From positions 1 to 38,201 of the forward strand of contig JAOTSA010000008.1 of the NCBI GenBank assembly GCA_030247515.1: 38,201 nucleotides of DNA. The letters run 5' to 3'. Positions within the stretch are counted from its first letter, which is position 1; every line of letters begins with the position of its first letter. The notes below the pieces were generated by a model. The model saw only the letters and a list, made by a program, of their open reading frames with translations. It was not told the origin of the DNA and did no database searches. A program made the position numbers and the translations under genes. Positions 1-8,226 of this stretch are shown here, one piece after another. This stretch comes from Sulfurimonas sp. Lineage in GTDB: Bacteria; Campylobacterota; Campylobacteria; Campylobacterales; Sulfurimonadaceae.

Positions 1-214
1 ATATCACTCTATACATACGAAGTTTTAGGCGGTAGATAATCTCTTTTTGACCTTTAAGCTTTTTTATTTTGCCAGACTGCATGAGAGATTTTTCGTTAGC
101 AGAAGAAAAGTTAAGTGAAAACTCATCAAGAGAATCAAGGATAAAAGCTTGATTTTGTTTATCTATAGATTTTAAATCTTTTTTAGCAGAATTAAAAAAT
201 TCAATACTATACAA
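1..214 (-). CDS. RelE/ParE-family toxin, C-terminus cut by window edge
   Basis: Read on the minus strand from a TTG at 214, an open frame runs off the left edge (71 codons visible). It begins YSIEFFNSAKKDLKSID and later has KIKKLKGQKEIIYRLKLRMYRV. This is the usual layout of RelE/ParE-type mRNA-interferase or gyrase toxins: an N-terminal beta strand, a Lys-rich helix pair, then a basic beta sheet with 'KL+G...YR+++..YR'. An in-frame TAG just upstream leaves TTG as the only plausible start. That start lies one base after the antitoxin stop, so translational coupling is likely. The C-terminal catalytic residues are outside the window, so RelE versus ParE cannot be decided. Confidence 0.75.
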   Translation of the reverse strand, partial: MYSIEFFNSAKKDLKSIDKQNQAFILDSLDEFSLNFSSANEKSLMQSGKIKKLKGQKEIIYRLKLRMYRVI

Positions 215-215
215 A

Positions 216-431
216 TTAAAGCCCTAATTCTTTGCGCATCTCTTCCATAGAAATAGTAGGCTCATTATCATTAAGCCTTTTTTCTGCTACTCGTATATCA
301 AGATAATCAAAGTACATCTCAAGAGCAGAAGCGATAATATGGCTTTTTTTCTCATTCAACTCTTCAGCATAACGAGTTATATCATTGTTTATAGAAGTAG
401 GTAATGTGATGTTTAATCTAGTTGTATTCAT
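216..431 (-). CDS. Ribbon-helix-helix antitoxin (RelB/CopG-like)
   Basis: This 71-residue protein opens with TTRLNITLPTSINNDITRYAEEL. That is the beta strand (R-L-N-I-T-L-P) followed by a helix typical of ribbon-helix-helix DNA-binding antitoxins. Residues 28-50 (KKSHIIASALEMYFDYLDI) form the second helix. The acidic, flexible tail ending MEEMRKELGL would be the toxin-neutralising part. A good Shine-Dalgarno sequence (AAGGAGT, 441-447 on the minus strand) precedes the ATG. The toxin gene follows with a one-base gap. Such antitoxins usually repress their own operon, presumably here at the TATAAT at 461-466. Confidence 0.85.
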   Translation of the reverse strand: MNTTRLNITLPTSINNDITRYAEELNEKKSHIIASALEMYFDYLDIRVAEKRLNDNEPTISMEEMRKELGL

Positions 432-460
432 GGTTTTGTCACTCCTTATTTATGTGCATA

Positions 461-466
461 ATTATA
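461..466 (-). promoter_or_regulatory. -10 box for the toxin-antitoxin operon
   Basis: A perfect TATAAT on the minus strand lies 30 bases upstream of the antitoxin ATG. No convincing -35 hexamer is visible at the usual distance, which is common for sigma-70 promoters in Campylobacterota. Confidence 0.55.
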
Positions 467-499
467 CACTATTTTAGAAAATAAGGATGGTACTTTTTC

Positions 500-613
500 A
501 AATCCCTCCCTATCCACCACAAAGACATATTTTATGAACTTTCAAAGACCTTGAAAAAGATTACAAAATCCCTCCTTATCCACTACTAAACCCTATTTTA
601 GGAACTTTTAAAG
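500..613. repeat. Two imperfect direct repeats, about 48 bp each, offset 66 bp
   Basis: Copy 1 (500-547) and copy 2 (566-613) both begin AAATCCCTCC, continue with TATCCAC, and share TATTTTA and GAACTTT further on. By eye about four in five bases match. They fill most of the spacer between the antitoxin gene and trpC. No open reading frame spans them in any frame I checked. They could be remnants of a duplicated intergenic element; nothing here shows a function. Confidence 0.6.
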
Positions 614-654
614 ATAGAAATAATGAATTTATAAAAAGTTTGCTTGCCTAATAT

Positions 655-686
655 AGTTTGGTTGATTTTTAAAAATCAACCAAACT
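655..686. terminator. Perfect 32-bp palindrome at the trpC stop codon
   Basis: AGTTTGGTTGATTTTT (655-670) is followed without a spacer by its exact reverse complement (671-686). In RNA it can form a hairpin of about 14 bp with a U/A-rich apex. It overlaps the trpC stop (TGA, minus strand, 676-678), so it probably marks the end of that transcript. No clean U-tract follows on the minus strand, so it is not a textbook intrinsic terminator. A protein-binding palindrome is the alternative. Confidence 0.5.
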
Positions 687-1461
687 TCAGTTTTCTAAGT
701 GCTGCCTCTTCATCATCTTGACGCATAAGAGATTCGCCTACCAAAAAGGCATCCACACCCGCTTTGCTCAAATCTTCTAGCTGTCCATGTTCGTATATCC
801 CACTCTCTGCAACGATAACTTTTCCGTTTGGTATCATGGGGATAAGTTCGTAAGAGAGGTTCATGTGCATCTCAAAAGTTTGGAGATTTCTGTGGTTTAT
901 GCCTATGATGTCGCTTCCCGCATAGATGGCTTTTACCAAATCGCTCTTATCATGAACCTCAACCAACGCTTCCATACCAAGATGTCTTGTGTAGCCTAAA
1001 AGCTCTTTTAGCTCATTTTTGCTTAGTGCGGCTGCTATGAGGAGGATAAAGTCTGCACCGTGAACCATCGCTTCAAGTATCTGGTACTTTGTTACGATAA
1101 AATCTTTTCTAAGAAGCGGGATACCTACATATCTTCTAATCTGCCCCAGATAATCCAGATTTCCCTGAAAAAAGTGCGGTTCTGTGAGAATCGAGATAGC
1201 ACTTGCACCGCCACGTTCATAGCTTTGTGCTATTGCAATCGGATCAAAATTTTCTCTTATCACGCCTCTTGATGGGGATGCTTTTTTTACCTCAGCAATG
1301 ATTCTGTAAGGGTCACTCTCTGTAGCTGTGAGGTACGGAAAAACATCTCTTGGCACTCTAGCGTTAAAAGCAAGTGAACGTCCTAACCAATCAAGTGAAA
1401 ACTCTTTCTCTCTTTTTACAACATCTTCTCTTGTTTTTTTGATTATCTCATCTAAAATCAT
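676..1461 (-). CDS. trpC: Indole-3-glycerol phosphate synthase
   Basis: TrpC closes the indole ring of CdRP to give indole-3-glycerol phosphate in tryptophan synthesis, acting in the cytosol. The 261-residue length is standard for the monofunctional enzyme. The (beta/alpha)8-barrel motifs are clear: [15 protein letters not shown] near residue 55 (catalytic Lys and phosphate contact), [34 protein letters not shown], and the C-terminal VAESGI and [10 protein letters not shown] phosphate-binding segments. It is the last gene of a four-gene minus-strand operon and its ATG overlaps the preceding stop (ATGA). No other trp gene is nearby, so the trp genes appear scattered in this genome. Confidence 0.97.
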   Translation of the reverse strand: MILDEIIKKTREDVVKREKEFSLDWLGRSLAFNARVPRDVFPYLTATESDPYRIIAEVKKASPSRGVIRENFDPIAIAQSYERGGASAISILTEPHFFQGNLDYLGQIRRYVGIPLLRKDFIVTKYQILEAMVHGADFILLIAAALSKNELKELLGYTRHLGMEALVEVHDKSDLVKAIYAGSDIIGINHRNLQTFEMHMNLSYELIPMIPNGKVIVAESGIYEHGQLEDLSKAGVDAFLVGESLMRQDDEEAALRKLKFG

Positions 1462-2753
1462 TTTTGTTCTTTTTTCCTTTTTTGAATTTTCTCACACTCT
1501 TCTATCATTTGAACATGCTTTACAACCTCTTCATTGTCTCCGCCATCCATCATTCGGACTTTTTTGATGATTTTTGCCGCTTCACTGCACTTTTGAAGTT
1601 TGTAGTAACCCCACGCAAGAGAATCAAGATAGTAAGAGGAGTTAGGTTCTATTTTCAGGGCTTCTTCAACATAGATGATTCCCTTTTTTACATCAACATC
1701 ATGGTCTATAAGCAGATAGCCCAGATAGTTGAGATACATCGCATCTTTTTTTATCTCTATAACCTCTTTTAGCTTTGCAATAACACTTTTTTGCATCGTT
1801 TTATTATTTTTATCTTCACTGCTCTCGTACTCAAATATAGCACTTTGCCCTAAGAAAAGAGCATCTCCGCTCTCTTCGTAAAGCTCCTGTGCCATAGCAG
1901 CTGCTTTTTTATATGCTTTTTCTTGGATATAGAGTTGCAACAAAAGTTCATTATCATTTTTGCTCTCTTCTAAAAATTCTCTCATTTTTGGATAATCTCT
2001 TTTATACCCATAAATCTGAGTGATTTTTTTTGCTATTTCGACATTACCGTCTAATTTGTACATTCTTAAGTAAGTCGTCTCTAACGCATCAATATCGTTC
2101 TCACTACTATAAAATCCTGCAAGAGTGTTACAGATGTCAACAGAGCAGCCATAAATCCTAGAATGTGTCTCAAGCTGTGCGATTGCATCTTTTTTTCTCT
2201 CAAGGTTCATATACAAAAGAATCGCTATTTTTGTTATGATTTTTTCATTGTGTTCTATTGCGTAAGCACGCTTAAAATAGGTAAGTGCTTCTTCATACTC
2301 TTTGATTTTGACGCAAATATCTCCAGCCAAAAGATAGTCATCAACGCCTTGAGAGGTTGCAATAAGCTGAAGAGAGGTCTCTTTTGCCTCCTCCAACTTG
2401 TTTTGCTTCAAAAGTGCAACTATTTTAAATCTTTTCAGCTCTGCATCTTTGATCTTTGGCATAGCCTCATCTGCTTTTTGTACTACTTTGTCATATCTCT
2501 GTGCAGCCATATCATTTTTGAGTGAGCGATAAAAGTACTCTTTTTTGCCTGACTCTTTATAGAGAATTTCATATATTTTGGAAGCGTCATCATAGCCACC
2601 CTGCTCTTCAGCATAAAGTGCTGTAAATATATAGATATCCTCATACACAAAGCTTTTTTCATACCCTTTTGGTTCACTTGGCTGAGGAGTGGCACAGCCG
2701 CTAAAAAACAAAACTGCCCATATCGCTATCCACATCCACGCTCTACTTGACAT
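1458..2753 (-). CDS. TPR-repeat outer-membrane-type lipoprotein
   Basis: About 431 residues. The N-terminus is a short basic and hydrophobic segment ending in a lipobox (VLFFSGC), so the mature protein should be lipid-anchored at its Cys. The rest is helical repeat sequence with TPR character: for example [11 protein letters not shown] near residue 170, and the C-terminal stretch from [11 protein letters not shown] through [25 protein letters not shown]. It is likely a periplasm-facing scaffold; no enzymatic motif is seen. I chose the ATG at 2753 because a GGAG (2760-2763) sits six bases upstream and the signal peptide is then compact; the frame is open to 2774. It overlaps both neighbours by a few bases, so it is co-translated with them. 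Confidence 0.85.
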   Translation of the reverse strand: MSSRAWMWIAIWAVLFFSGCATPQPSEPKGYEKSFVYEDIYIFTALYAEEQGGYDDASKIYEILYKESGKKEYFYRSLKNDMAAQRYDKVVQKADEAMPKIKDAELKRFKIVALLKQNKLEEAKETSLQLIATSQGVDDYLLAGDICVKIKEYEEALTYFKRAYAIEHNEKIITKIAILLYMNLERKKDAIAQLETHSRIYGCSVDICNTLAGFYSSENDIDALETTYLRMYKLDGNVEIAKKITQIYGYKRDYPKMREFLEESKNDNELLLQLYIQEKAYKKAAAMAQELYEESGDALFLGQSAIFEYESSEDKNNKTMQKSVIAKLKEVIEIKKDAMYLNYLGYLLIDHDVDVKKGIIYVEEALKIEPNSSYYLDSLAWGYYKLQKCSEAAKIIKKVRMMDGGDNEEVVKHVQMIEECEKIQKRKKEQK

Positions 2754-3126
2754 CCACAACTCCAAGGCACTCAAGTTTTAGCTCATCAACTCTTGTTTTA
2801 AAATAGTCCCAAAAAGGAAAAGTTCTGCACTGAGCAGGGCGTACCTCGTAAATCATGCAGCCATTGGACGCTTTGTCATAAAAAGCACACTCATAGCTAT
2901 CTCCCGCTTTGCGCTCTTTGATGGAGTATTTGTAGCCATTTTTGAAGAGAAATTTTTGCACAAACTCATCCGTTTCAAGCCCCACAAACGAGGCAATGGC
3001 TTCTATCTCTTGGGGGCTGACATAGATGTATCCACTCTCACCAGTACAACATTTTGCCTGACATGCAGCGCATGCGGATGGGTCAAAAGAGTAGCTAAAT
3101 CCCTCTTGTGTTATTATATTTGACAT
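2743..3126 (-). CDS. YkgJ-family cysteine cluster protein (CxxCxxxCC)
   Basis: This 127-residue protein carries Cys19-x2-Cys22-x3-Cys26-Cys27 near the N-terminus and Cys80, Cys90 and Cys100 (the last in VRPAQCRTFPFW) in the middle. This is the signature of the YkgJ/UPF0153 family, thought to bind zinc or an iron-sulfur cluster. 'RPxxCRxFPF' is a hallmark of the family. The exact reaction is not established for most members. It lies between the TrmN6-like methyltransferase and the TPR lipoprotein with overlapping ends, so it is part of that operon. Length is normal. Confidence 0.88.
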   Translation of the reverse strand: MSNIITQEGFSYSFDPSACAACQAKCCTGESGYIYVSPQEIEAIASFVGLETDEFVQKFLFKNGYKYSIKERKAGDSYECAFYDKASNGCMIYEVRPAQCRTFPFWDYFKTRVDELKLECLGVVDVK

Positions 3127-3809
3127 TTTATACTCTGCGCCTTTGCTTTTGCATATATCTCTTTTGCCTTTTGCGAAAACTCATCTCCATCAAAACTGAT
3201 AAAGGGTTCCCAAACTTTCATAAGCGATTTTGAACCGTTTCTTGCATGCACCATCACAAGCGATGCAACTCTGTCGCTTTTTGGATGTACAAACTGCACA
3301 TCCACCGCCCTCATCTTCACACGCTCAAGTTCTGTGCAGATAAACCCAAACTGTGAAGCATCATAACAGAAGATAAAGTGCGAATTTGGTTTTAGCAACT
3401 TTGAAACTTTTTTAAAAAATTTATCCAACGGTAAATTGATATTATAGCGTGCGTTAAATAATATCTCATTTTGGCTCTTAGTCACACCATCATGATAAAA
3501 AGGGGGATTTGAGATGATGTAGTCATACTTCACATCCTCTTCAAGCTCCAAAAAATCTTTTTTATGTATCTTGTAGGCTATCTTGTTCACTCGTGCGTTG
3601 ATGGTAGCATACTCTACAAAAACATCCTGCTTCTCAACCGCCTCAAGTTCCACTTTTGGATGCTCTTTTGCCACCAAAAGCCCTACAACTCCGCACCCTG
3701 CCCCGACATCAAGAACTCTTCCCTTTGGGCAAAATGTGCTGATGAAATCATACAAAAAGATAGAATCACTGTTGTAACAGTAGCCCGAAGATGGCTGATA
3801 AAGAAGCAT
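3114..3809 (-). CDS. TrmN6-like tRNA/small-substrate adenine methyltransferase
   Basis: A 231-residue SAM-dependent methyltransferase. Residues 33-41 (VLDVGAGCG) are the SAM-binding motif I. SNPPFYHDG near residue 100 is the (N/D)PPF motif of N6-adenine methyltransferases. The N-terminal YQPSSGYCYNSDSIFLYDF resembles the start of TrmN6/YfiC, which modifies A37 of tRNA-Val. It could be another NPPF-type methyltransferase, so no symbol is given. The ATG at 3809 is preferred because TAAGG lies six bases upstream; a TTG precedes it. It heads the operon that ends with trpC and diverges from kdsB. Confidence 0.8.
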   Translation of the reverse strand: MLLYQPSSGYCYNSDSIFLYDFISTFCPKGRVLDVGAGCGVVGLLVAKEHPKVELEAVEKQDVFVEYATINARVNKIAYKIHKKDFLELEEDVKYDYIISNPPFYHDGVTKSQNEILFNARYNINLPLDKFFKKVSKLLKPNSHFIFCYDASQFGFICTELERVKMRAVDVQFVHPKSDRVASLVMVHARNGSKSLMKVWEPFISFDGDEFSQKAKEIYAKAKAQSIKCQI

Positions 3810-3825
3810 CAAAAACCTTATCTGA

Positions 3826-3831
3826 TATAAT
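3826..3831 (+). promoter_or_regulatory. -10 box for kdsB
   Basis: TATAAT sits 27 bases upstream of the kdsB ATG in the 46-base divergent spacer. A Shine-Dalgarno sequence (AAAGG, 3848-3852) follows at normal spacing. The -35 region is not obvious. Confidence 0.5.
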
Positions 3832-3858
3832 CTCGTAATTATATCTTAAAGGCTTTAA

Positions 3859-4575
3859 ATGATAATTATCCCAGCAAGACTTGCTTCAACAAGGTTTCCT
3901 CAAAAAGTATTGGCTGATATCGGCGGTTTGCCGATGGTGGTTAGAACGGCAAAAAGAGTTGCACATCTTGATAGAGTTGTGGTAGCGGCTGACGATGAGT
4001 TGATTATCTCTATCTGCAAAGAGTATGGAGTAGAGGCGATGCTTACATCCACCACACACAAAAGCGGCACAGACCGTATCAACGAATGCGCAAACATCCT
4101 AAACTTGGCAGATGATGAGATAGTCATAAATGTGCAGGCAGACGAGCCGTTTATCGAGAGCGGTGTTGTGGAGGCGTTGCAAAAAAGACTGAATCTCCTA
4201 AAAGAGCAAAACGAGCCTTTTGTCATGGCAAGTTGCTACAATGCTATAAACAACGAGTCGGCACTTGACCCAAACCTTGTAAAAGTAGTGCTTGATGCCA
4301 CACACAACGCCATCTACTTCTCCCGCTCACCCATCCCTTTTAACAGAAGCGGAGAGGCAAACTACTTCGGACATATCGGGATTTACGGTTTTGACAAAAA
4401 AAGCCTTCAAGAGTTTTGCAGCCTAGAGGATGCACCGCTAGAAGATATAGAAAAACTTGAACAACTCCGTGCCATTTATCATCAAAAAAAGATAAGCATG
4501 GTTAAAGTGGCAAGTACAGGGTTTGGAATAGATACAGAGGAAGATCTAAGAAGAGCGGTGGAGATTTTTTTATAA
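3859..4575 (+). CDS. kdsB: 3-deoxy-manno-octulosonate cytidylyltransferase
   Basis: KdsB activates KDO with CTP to CMP-KDO, the donor for the inner core of lipopolysaccharide. The 238-residue size fits. The nucleotide-binding N-terminus is unmistakable: IIIPARLASTRFPQKVLADI at residues 2-21, followed by GLPMVVRTAKR. INVQADEPFI near residue 95 holds the metal-binding Asp, and FGHIGIYGF and LEDIEKLEQLRAI are family-typical. It stands alone in direction, with the Uma2-type gene 40 bases downstream. Confidence 0.96.
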   Translation: MIIIPARLASTRFPQKVLADIGGLPMVVRTAKRVAHLDRVVVAADDELIISICKEYGVEAMLTSTTHKSGTDRINECANILNLADDEIVINVQADEPFIESGVVEALQKRLNLLKEQNEPFVMASCYNAINNESALDPNLVKVVLDATHNAIYFSRSPIPFNRSGEANYFGHIGIYGFDKKSLQEFCSLEDAPLEDIEKLEQLRAIYHQKKISMVKVASTGFGIDTEEDLRRAVEIFL

Positions 4576-4615
4576 AAATTCCGTTATAATCAACGCAAAT
4601 CACAAAGGAGTGAGG

Positions 4616-5155
4616 ATGGGTGCTTTAAAATTGGATTTTATGCCATCATATACTTATGAAGAGTATAAAAATTGGGAAGGAAAATGGGAGATTATCAACG
4701 GTGTGGCATATGCCATGAGTCCTGCGCCTATGATAAAACATCAAAAAATCAGCAATAAAATAGCATGGTTACTTCAAGATATTCTCAAAGATTGCGAATT
4801 TTGCCAAGCACTTCTTCCCATCGATTGGAAGATAGATGAGCATACGGTTGTACAGCCTGATAATCTTGTCATTTGCCATACACCGCAAAATGAGGCTTAC
4901 ATACAACAAGCACCAGAAATCATCTTTGAAGTTCTCTCAAAATCCACCGCTTCAAAAGATATAAACTTAAAACACAAAATCTATGAAAAAGAGGGCGTAA
5001 ACTACTATATTACGGTCAATCCTGATGGTGAAGTTGCCAAAATTTACCACTTAAAAGAGGGACGCTATATAAAACTTTGCGACACACATGACGCTAGCGT
5101 AAAATTTGAACTTGAGAAATGCAGTATCGATTTTGATTTTTCTAAGATTTGGTAA
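4616..5155 (+). CDS. Uma2-family (DUF820) PD-(D/E)xK nuclease-fold protein
   Basis: About 179 residues. The fold signature is TYEEYKNWEGKWEIINGV with YAMSPAPMIKHQKISN at the N-terminus, then VVQPDNLVICH and APEIIFEVLSKSTASKD, then K and the IYEKEGVNYYITVNP motif. The Asp in 'QPDN', the Glu in 'FEVLS' and the downstream Lys match the PD-(D/E)xK metal site of the Uma2 group, common in cyanobacteria and mobile in other bacteria. The biological role of the family is unknown. The ATG at 4616 is preferred (AAGGAG five bases upstream); an in-frame GTG lies at 4610. No partner gene is evident. Confidence 0.82.
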   Translation: MGALKLDFMPSYTYEEYKNWEGKWEIINGVAYAMSPAPMIKHQKISNKIAWLLQDILKDCEFCQALLPIDWKIDEHTVVQPDNLVICHTPQNEAYIQQAPEIIFEVLSKSTASKDINLKHKIYEKEGVNYYITVNPDGEVAKIYHLKEGRYIKLCDTHDASVKFELEKCSIDFDFSKIW

Positions 5156-5190
5156 GTAGTAAAAGTGAGGTTTTTTGGGTAGTCAAGCTC

Positions 5191-5217
5191 TTACGCACTT
5201 ACGATGCAAGTGCGTAA
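5191..5217. other. 10-bp inverted repeat downstream of rpsO
   Basis: TTACGCACTT (5191-5200) and AAGTGCGTAA (5208-5217) are exact reverse complements around a 7-base loop. The hairpin lies between the convergent Uma2-like gene and rpsO. The T-run lies on the 5' side for rpsO transcripts, so a factor-independent terminator is doubtful. A 3'-end-protecting hairpin is possible. Confidence 0.55.
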
Positions 5218-5226
5218 AAAACAGAT

Positions 5227-5502
5227 TTAGATATTATCTCTAATACCTAGTTCTGCAACAAGCTTAAGATAAGCATCTTTATTTGTCTTTTTGAAATACT
5301 TCATAAGACGGCGACGCTGTCCTACTAGCTTTAAAAGACCAAGTCTTGATGCGTGATCTTTTGTAAACACTTTTAAGTGTTCAGTTAAGTCACTGATTCT
5401 ATTTGTTAATAGTGCAATTTGAACTTCACTTGATCCAGTGTCATTCTCATTACGACCAAATTTCGCAATGATTTCTCGTTTTTTAGCCAAATCTAAAGCC
5501 AT
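5227..5502 (-). CDS. rpsO: 30S ribosomal protein S15
   Basis: A 91-residue S15, the primary 16S rRNA binder of the central domain. [16 protein letters not shown] and [17 protein letters not shown] are family signatures, followed by [29 protein letters not shown], which contains the rRNA-contacting H-D-x-x-S-R region. I use the ATG at 5502, with GGAGG just upstream, because known S15 proteins begin here; a TTG at 5514 would add MEAI. It is divergent from rrf2-flhA. Confidence 0.97.
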   Translation of the reverse strand: MALDLAKKREIIAKFGRNENDTGSSEVQIALLTNRISDLTEHLKVFTKDHASRLGLLKLVGQRRRLMKYFKKTNKDAYLKLVAELGIRDNI

Positions 5503-5565
5503 GATAGCCTCCAAAAGGTATATAATCTAACAGTCACACAAATCAGTGTATAAAGTTGAAGCGAA

Positions 5566-5594
5566 ATAATATCTGATTTTGCCTTTTATTTCAA
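5566..5594 (-). promoter_or_regulatory. Sigma-70-type promoter for rpsO
   Basis: On the minus strand, TTGAAA (5589-5594) and TATTAT (5566-5571) are separated by 17 bp. They lie about 65 bases upstream of the rpsO ATG, leaving an untranslated leader. S15 often autoregulates through its leader; no specific structure is claimed here. Confidence 0.6.
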
Positions 5595-5599
5595 CTTCT

Positions 5600-5625
5600 T
5601 TTGATATAATTTTTCTAAAATCAAA
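5600..5625 (+). promoter_or_regulatory. rrf2 promoter -10 flanked by an inverted repeat
   Basis: TATAAT (5605-5610) lies 27 bases before the rrf2 ATG. It is bracketed by TTTGAT (5600-5605) and ATCAAA (5620-5625), which are reverse complements. The arrangement would suit a repressor such as Rrf2 itself, but the arms are short and AT-rich and may be chance. Confidence 0.4.
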
Positions 5626-5637
5626 TAAAGTAATATT

Positions 5638-6039
5638 ATGTTAATAACTCGTGCCAGTGAATACGCAATTCTTTCACTTATAGTTCTATCAAAATCTTCT
5701 ACACCCATAGATAGCGAAACGCTCTCAAACCAGCTCTCCATTCCTAAAAGTTTTTTAGCAAAGATTCTTCAAGCCATGGCAAAACATGGCATTTTAAAAT
5801 CCTACAAAGGCGTCAACGGTGGCTTTGCACTTTTGCATGAACCAAAAGATATAACCATGCTTCACGTCATGTCCTCTGTTGAGGGAAAAGCTCCTGCCGT
5901 TTTTGACTGTTCTCCTTCGATGTACTCATGTCCATCAGGCAAAGCACCGCTCTGTTCACTCTGGCCATTTTTAAATAAACTTCAAGGAAGAATTGACTCT
6001 TTTTTAGCGGATTTGACATTAGCAGATATTTTAGAGTAG
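5638..6039 (+). CDS. Rrf2-family transcriptional regulator with three cysteines
   Basis: A 133-residue winged-helix regulator. The N-terminal [18 protein letters not shown] and [29 protein letters not shown] are the classic Rrf2 DNA-binding region. Cys91, Cys98 and Cys106 form a C-x6-C-x7-C set in the position where IscR and NsrR hold a [2Fe-2S] or [4Fe-4S] cluster, so iron-sulfur or NO/redox sensing is likely. It lies four bases upstream of flhA and is probably co-transcribed with it; I recall this rpsO/rrf2/flhA order in Campylobacter. Targets cannot be read from sequence. Confidence 0.9.
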   Translation: MLITRASEYAILSLIVLSKSSTPIDSETLSNQLSIPKSFLAKILQAMAKHGILKSYKGVNGGFALLHEPKDITMLHVMSSVEGKAPAVFDCSPSMYSCPSGKAPLCSLWPFLNKLQGRIDSFLADLTLADILE

Positions 6040-6043
6040 AAGC

Positions 6044-8212
6044 TTGGCAAAAAAACTTACCACTAGGCAGCAAATCGGCACAGCACTAAACTTTTTAATC
6101 GGACAAAGAGATTTAAGTGTTGTTATTTTTGTTATGGCGATTTTGGCGATTATCATTGTGCCTCTGCCCTCGGTTATGCTTGATATACTCCTTACCATCT
6201 CAATGGCTCTTGCGGTGCTTATCTTGCTTATCTCGCTCTATGTTCCAAAACCTACCGATTTGACTACATTTCCAACACTTATTTTGATTATAACACTCTT
6301 CAGATTGTCGCTAAATATTGCTACAACCAGAATGATTTTAAGTCATGGTCATGAAGGTCCAGAGGCGGTCAGTGATATCGTAACAAGTTTTGGAAACTTT
6401 GTTGTTGGCGGAAACTATGTCATAGGTATTATTATCTTCTCAATCTTAGTCATCATAAACTTTATGGTTATCACAAAAGGTTCAACAAGAGTTGCAGAGG
6501 TTGCAGCACGTTTTACGCTTGATTCTATGCCAGGAAAGCAGATGGCGGTCGATGCAGACCTCAATGCTGGGCTAATAGATGATGCAGAGGCAAAAAAAAG
6601 AAGAGCGGAAATCCTTCAAGATGCAAACTTTTACGGAGCAATGGACGGTTCGAGTAAGTTTGTCAAAGGTGACGCTGTTGCGGGGATTATCATCACACTT
6701 ATCAACATCATCGGTGGGTTTTTGATAGGTGTTTTTCAACATGACATGCCAGTTGGAGAGAGCGCTTCTGTCTTTACACTCTTGACTATCGGAGATGGAC
6801 TCGTTGGGCAGATTCCTGCACTTATCATCTCTACTGCAACTGGTATCATGATTACCCGCTCTTCTGGCGATGGAGATAACTTTGCAGAGGGTACTATCAA
6901 CCAAATCATGGGAAATGCAAAAATCATGATGATTGTTGGTTTTATCATGACTCTTTTTGCGCTTGTCCCAGGGCTTCCTACCGCTTCTATGGGTCTTGTT
7001 GGCATACTTTTTGCGCTTCTTGGTTGGTCACTCTACAAGTATGAGAGAGGCGAATTAAAGATACTTAATGTTGAGGGGATTCTCACACCAAAAGAGAAAG
7101 AGGCACAAGCAAAAGAGCGAGCTGCTGCACGCCCTCCAAAAACAAATGAAGAGATTGCCAAAGAGGAAGAGAGCGCACTTCAAGATATCCTCAAAGTTGA
7201 GATGCTTGAACTCACGCTGGGTTATCAGCTCATCCGTCTTGCAGACAATACACAAGGCGGCGATTTGCTTGAACGCATCCGCTCTATGCGCAGAAAAATA
7301 GCCGCAGATTTTGGTTTTTTAATGCCACAAGTACGCATCAGAGACAACCTTCATCTCCAACCACAACAGTACCAGATTCTTCTAAAAGGTATCGCTGTTG
7401 GCGAGGGCAAAATTGTTCCAGATAAATTTTTGGCAATGGATAGCGGCATGGCGACGGGCGACATTAAAGGTGAACCGACAAAAGAGCCTGCATTTGGACT
7501 TGATGCACTATGGATTCTACCAAGCCAAAAAGAGGATGCAATTATCAACGGCTATACCGTTGTTGACCCTGCTACTGTTATCTCCACACACATGAGTGAA
7601 CTAGTGAAGAAAAATGCACAAGACCTTCTTACTCGCCAAGAGGTGCAATCACTCATCACAAAAATCAAAAATGACTTTCCAGTTATCGTTGAAGATGTTC
7701 AAAAAGTTGCTTCTATCGGGCTTATACAAAGGGTTCTTAAAGCATTGTTGCATGAAAAAATTCCTCTTAAAGATATGCTCACCATCCTTGAGACCATCGC
7801 TGACATCGCCGAATATACCAAAAACGTGGAGATTATTACCGAGCAGGTACGTGCAAAACTCTCTCGTGTCATCACACAGATATACTCTGCCCATGATGGC
7901 GTGGTAAGACTACTCACTTTTGACACTGCATCTGAGCAGTTGATGCTTGAAAAATCACAAGAGCGTGATGGGATGCGTCATCTTCTTTTAAACGTCACAG
8001 AGATAAACGCACTCATCCAAGCAACAAGTGCTAAAGCTGCGGAGCTTTTACAAAAAGGGATTTCTCCTGTTGTGGTTATTGTTGACCCACAGTTGCGCCG
8101 AGGGATTGCAGAGATATTTGAGAGATTTTCTCTTGATGTGGTTACGCTCTCTCATGCTGAAATAGACTCAAATGCAACATTTGAGGTTATGGGTTCTATC
8201 TCTATCAAATAA
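6044..8212 (+). CDS. flhA: Flagellar export apparatus protein FlhA
   Basis: FlhA is the large export-gate subunit of the flagellar type III secretion system. The 722 residues divide into an N-terminal half with about eight membrane helices and a cytosolic C-terminal half that docks chaperone-substrate complexes. The FHIPEP signature region is present around residues 130-190 ([36 protein letters not shown]). The cytosolic part includes VRIRDNLHL and ILPSQKEDA. The start is TTG at 6044, four bases after the rrf2 stop, with only a weak Shine-Dalgarno sequence, so its translation may depend on coupling to rrf2. No other flagellar gene is adjacent. Confidence 0.96.
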   Translation: MAKKLTTRQQIGTALNFLIGQRDLSVVIFVMAILAIIIVPLPSVMLDILLTISMALAVLILLISLYVPKPTDLTTFPTLILIITLFRLSLNIATTRMILSHGHEGPEAVSDIVTSFGNFVVGGNYVIGIIIFSILVIINFMVITKGSTRVAEVAARFTLDSMPGKQMAVDADLNAGLIDDAEAKKRRAEILQDANFYGAMDGSSKFVKGDAVAGIIITLINIIGGFLIGVFQHDMPVGESASVFTLLTIGDGLVGQIPALIISTATGIMITRSSGDGDNFAEGTINQIMGNAKIMMIVGFIMTLFALVPGLPTASMGLVGILFALLGWSLYKYERGELKILNVEGILTPKEKEAQAKERAAARPPKTNEEIAKEEESALQDILKVEMLELTLGYQLIRLADNTQGGDLLERIRSMRRKIAADFGFLMPQVRIRDNLHLQPQQYQILLKGIAVGEGKIVPDKFLAMDSGMATGDIKGEPTKEPAFGLDALWILPSQKEDAIINGYTVVDPATVISTHMSELVKKNAQDLLTRQEVQSLITKIKNDFPVIVEDVQKVASIGLIQRVLKALLHEKIPLKDMLTILETIADIAEYTKNVEIITEQVRAKLSRVITQIYSAHDGVVRLLTFDTASEQLMLEKSQERDGMRHLLLNVTEINALIQATSAKAAELLQKGISPVVVIVDPQLRRGIAEIFERFSLDVVTLSHAEIDSNATFEVMGSISIK

Positions 8213-8226
8213 CATCAAGGAAATAA

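Noticed and set aside
2163-2525. A 120-codon plus-strand open frame
   Set aside because: It is antisense to the TPR lipoprotein, is rich in Phe and Cys from AT-rich complement, and has no support as a gene.
5191-5217. Intrinsic terminator of rpsO
   Set aside because: For rpsO transcripts the T-run comes before the hairpin rather than after it.
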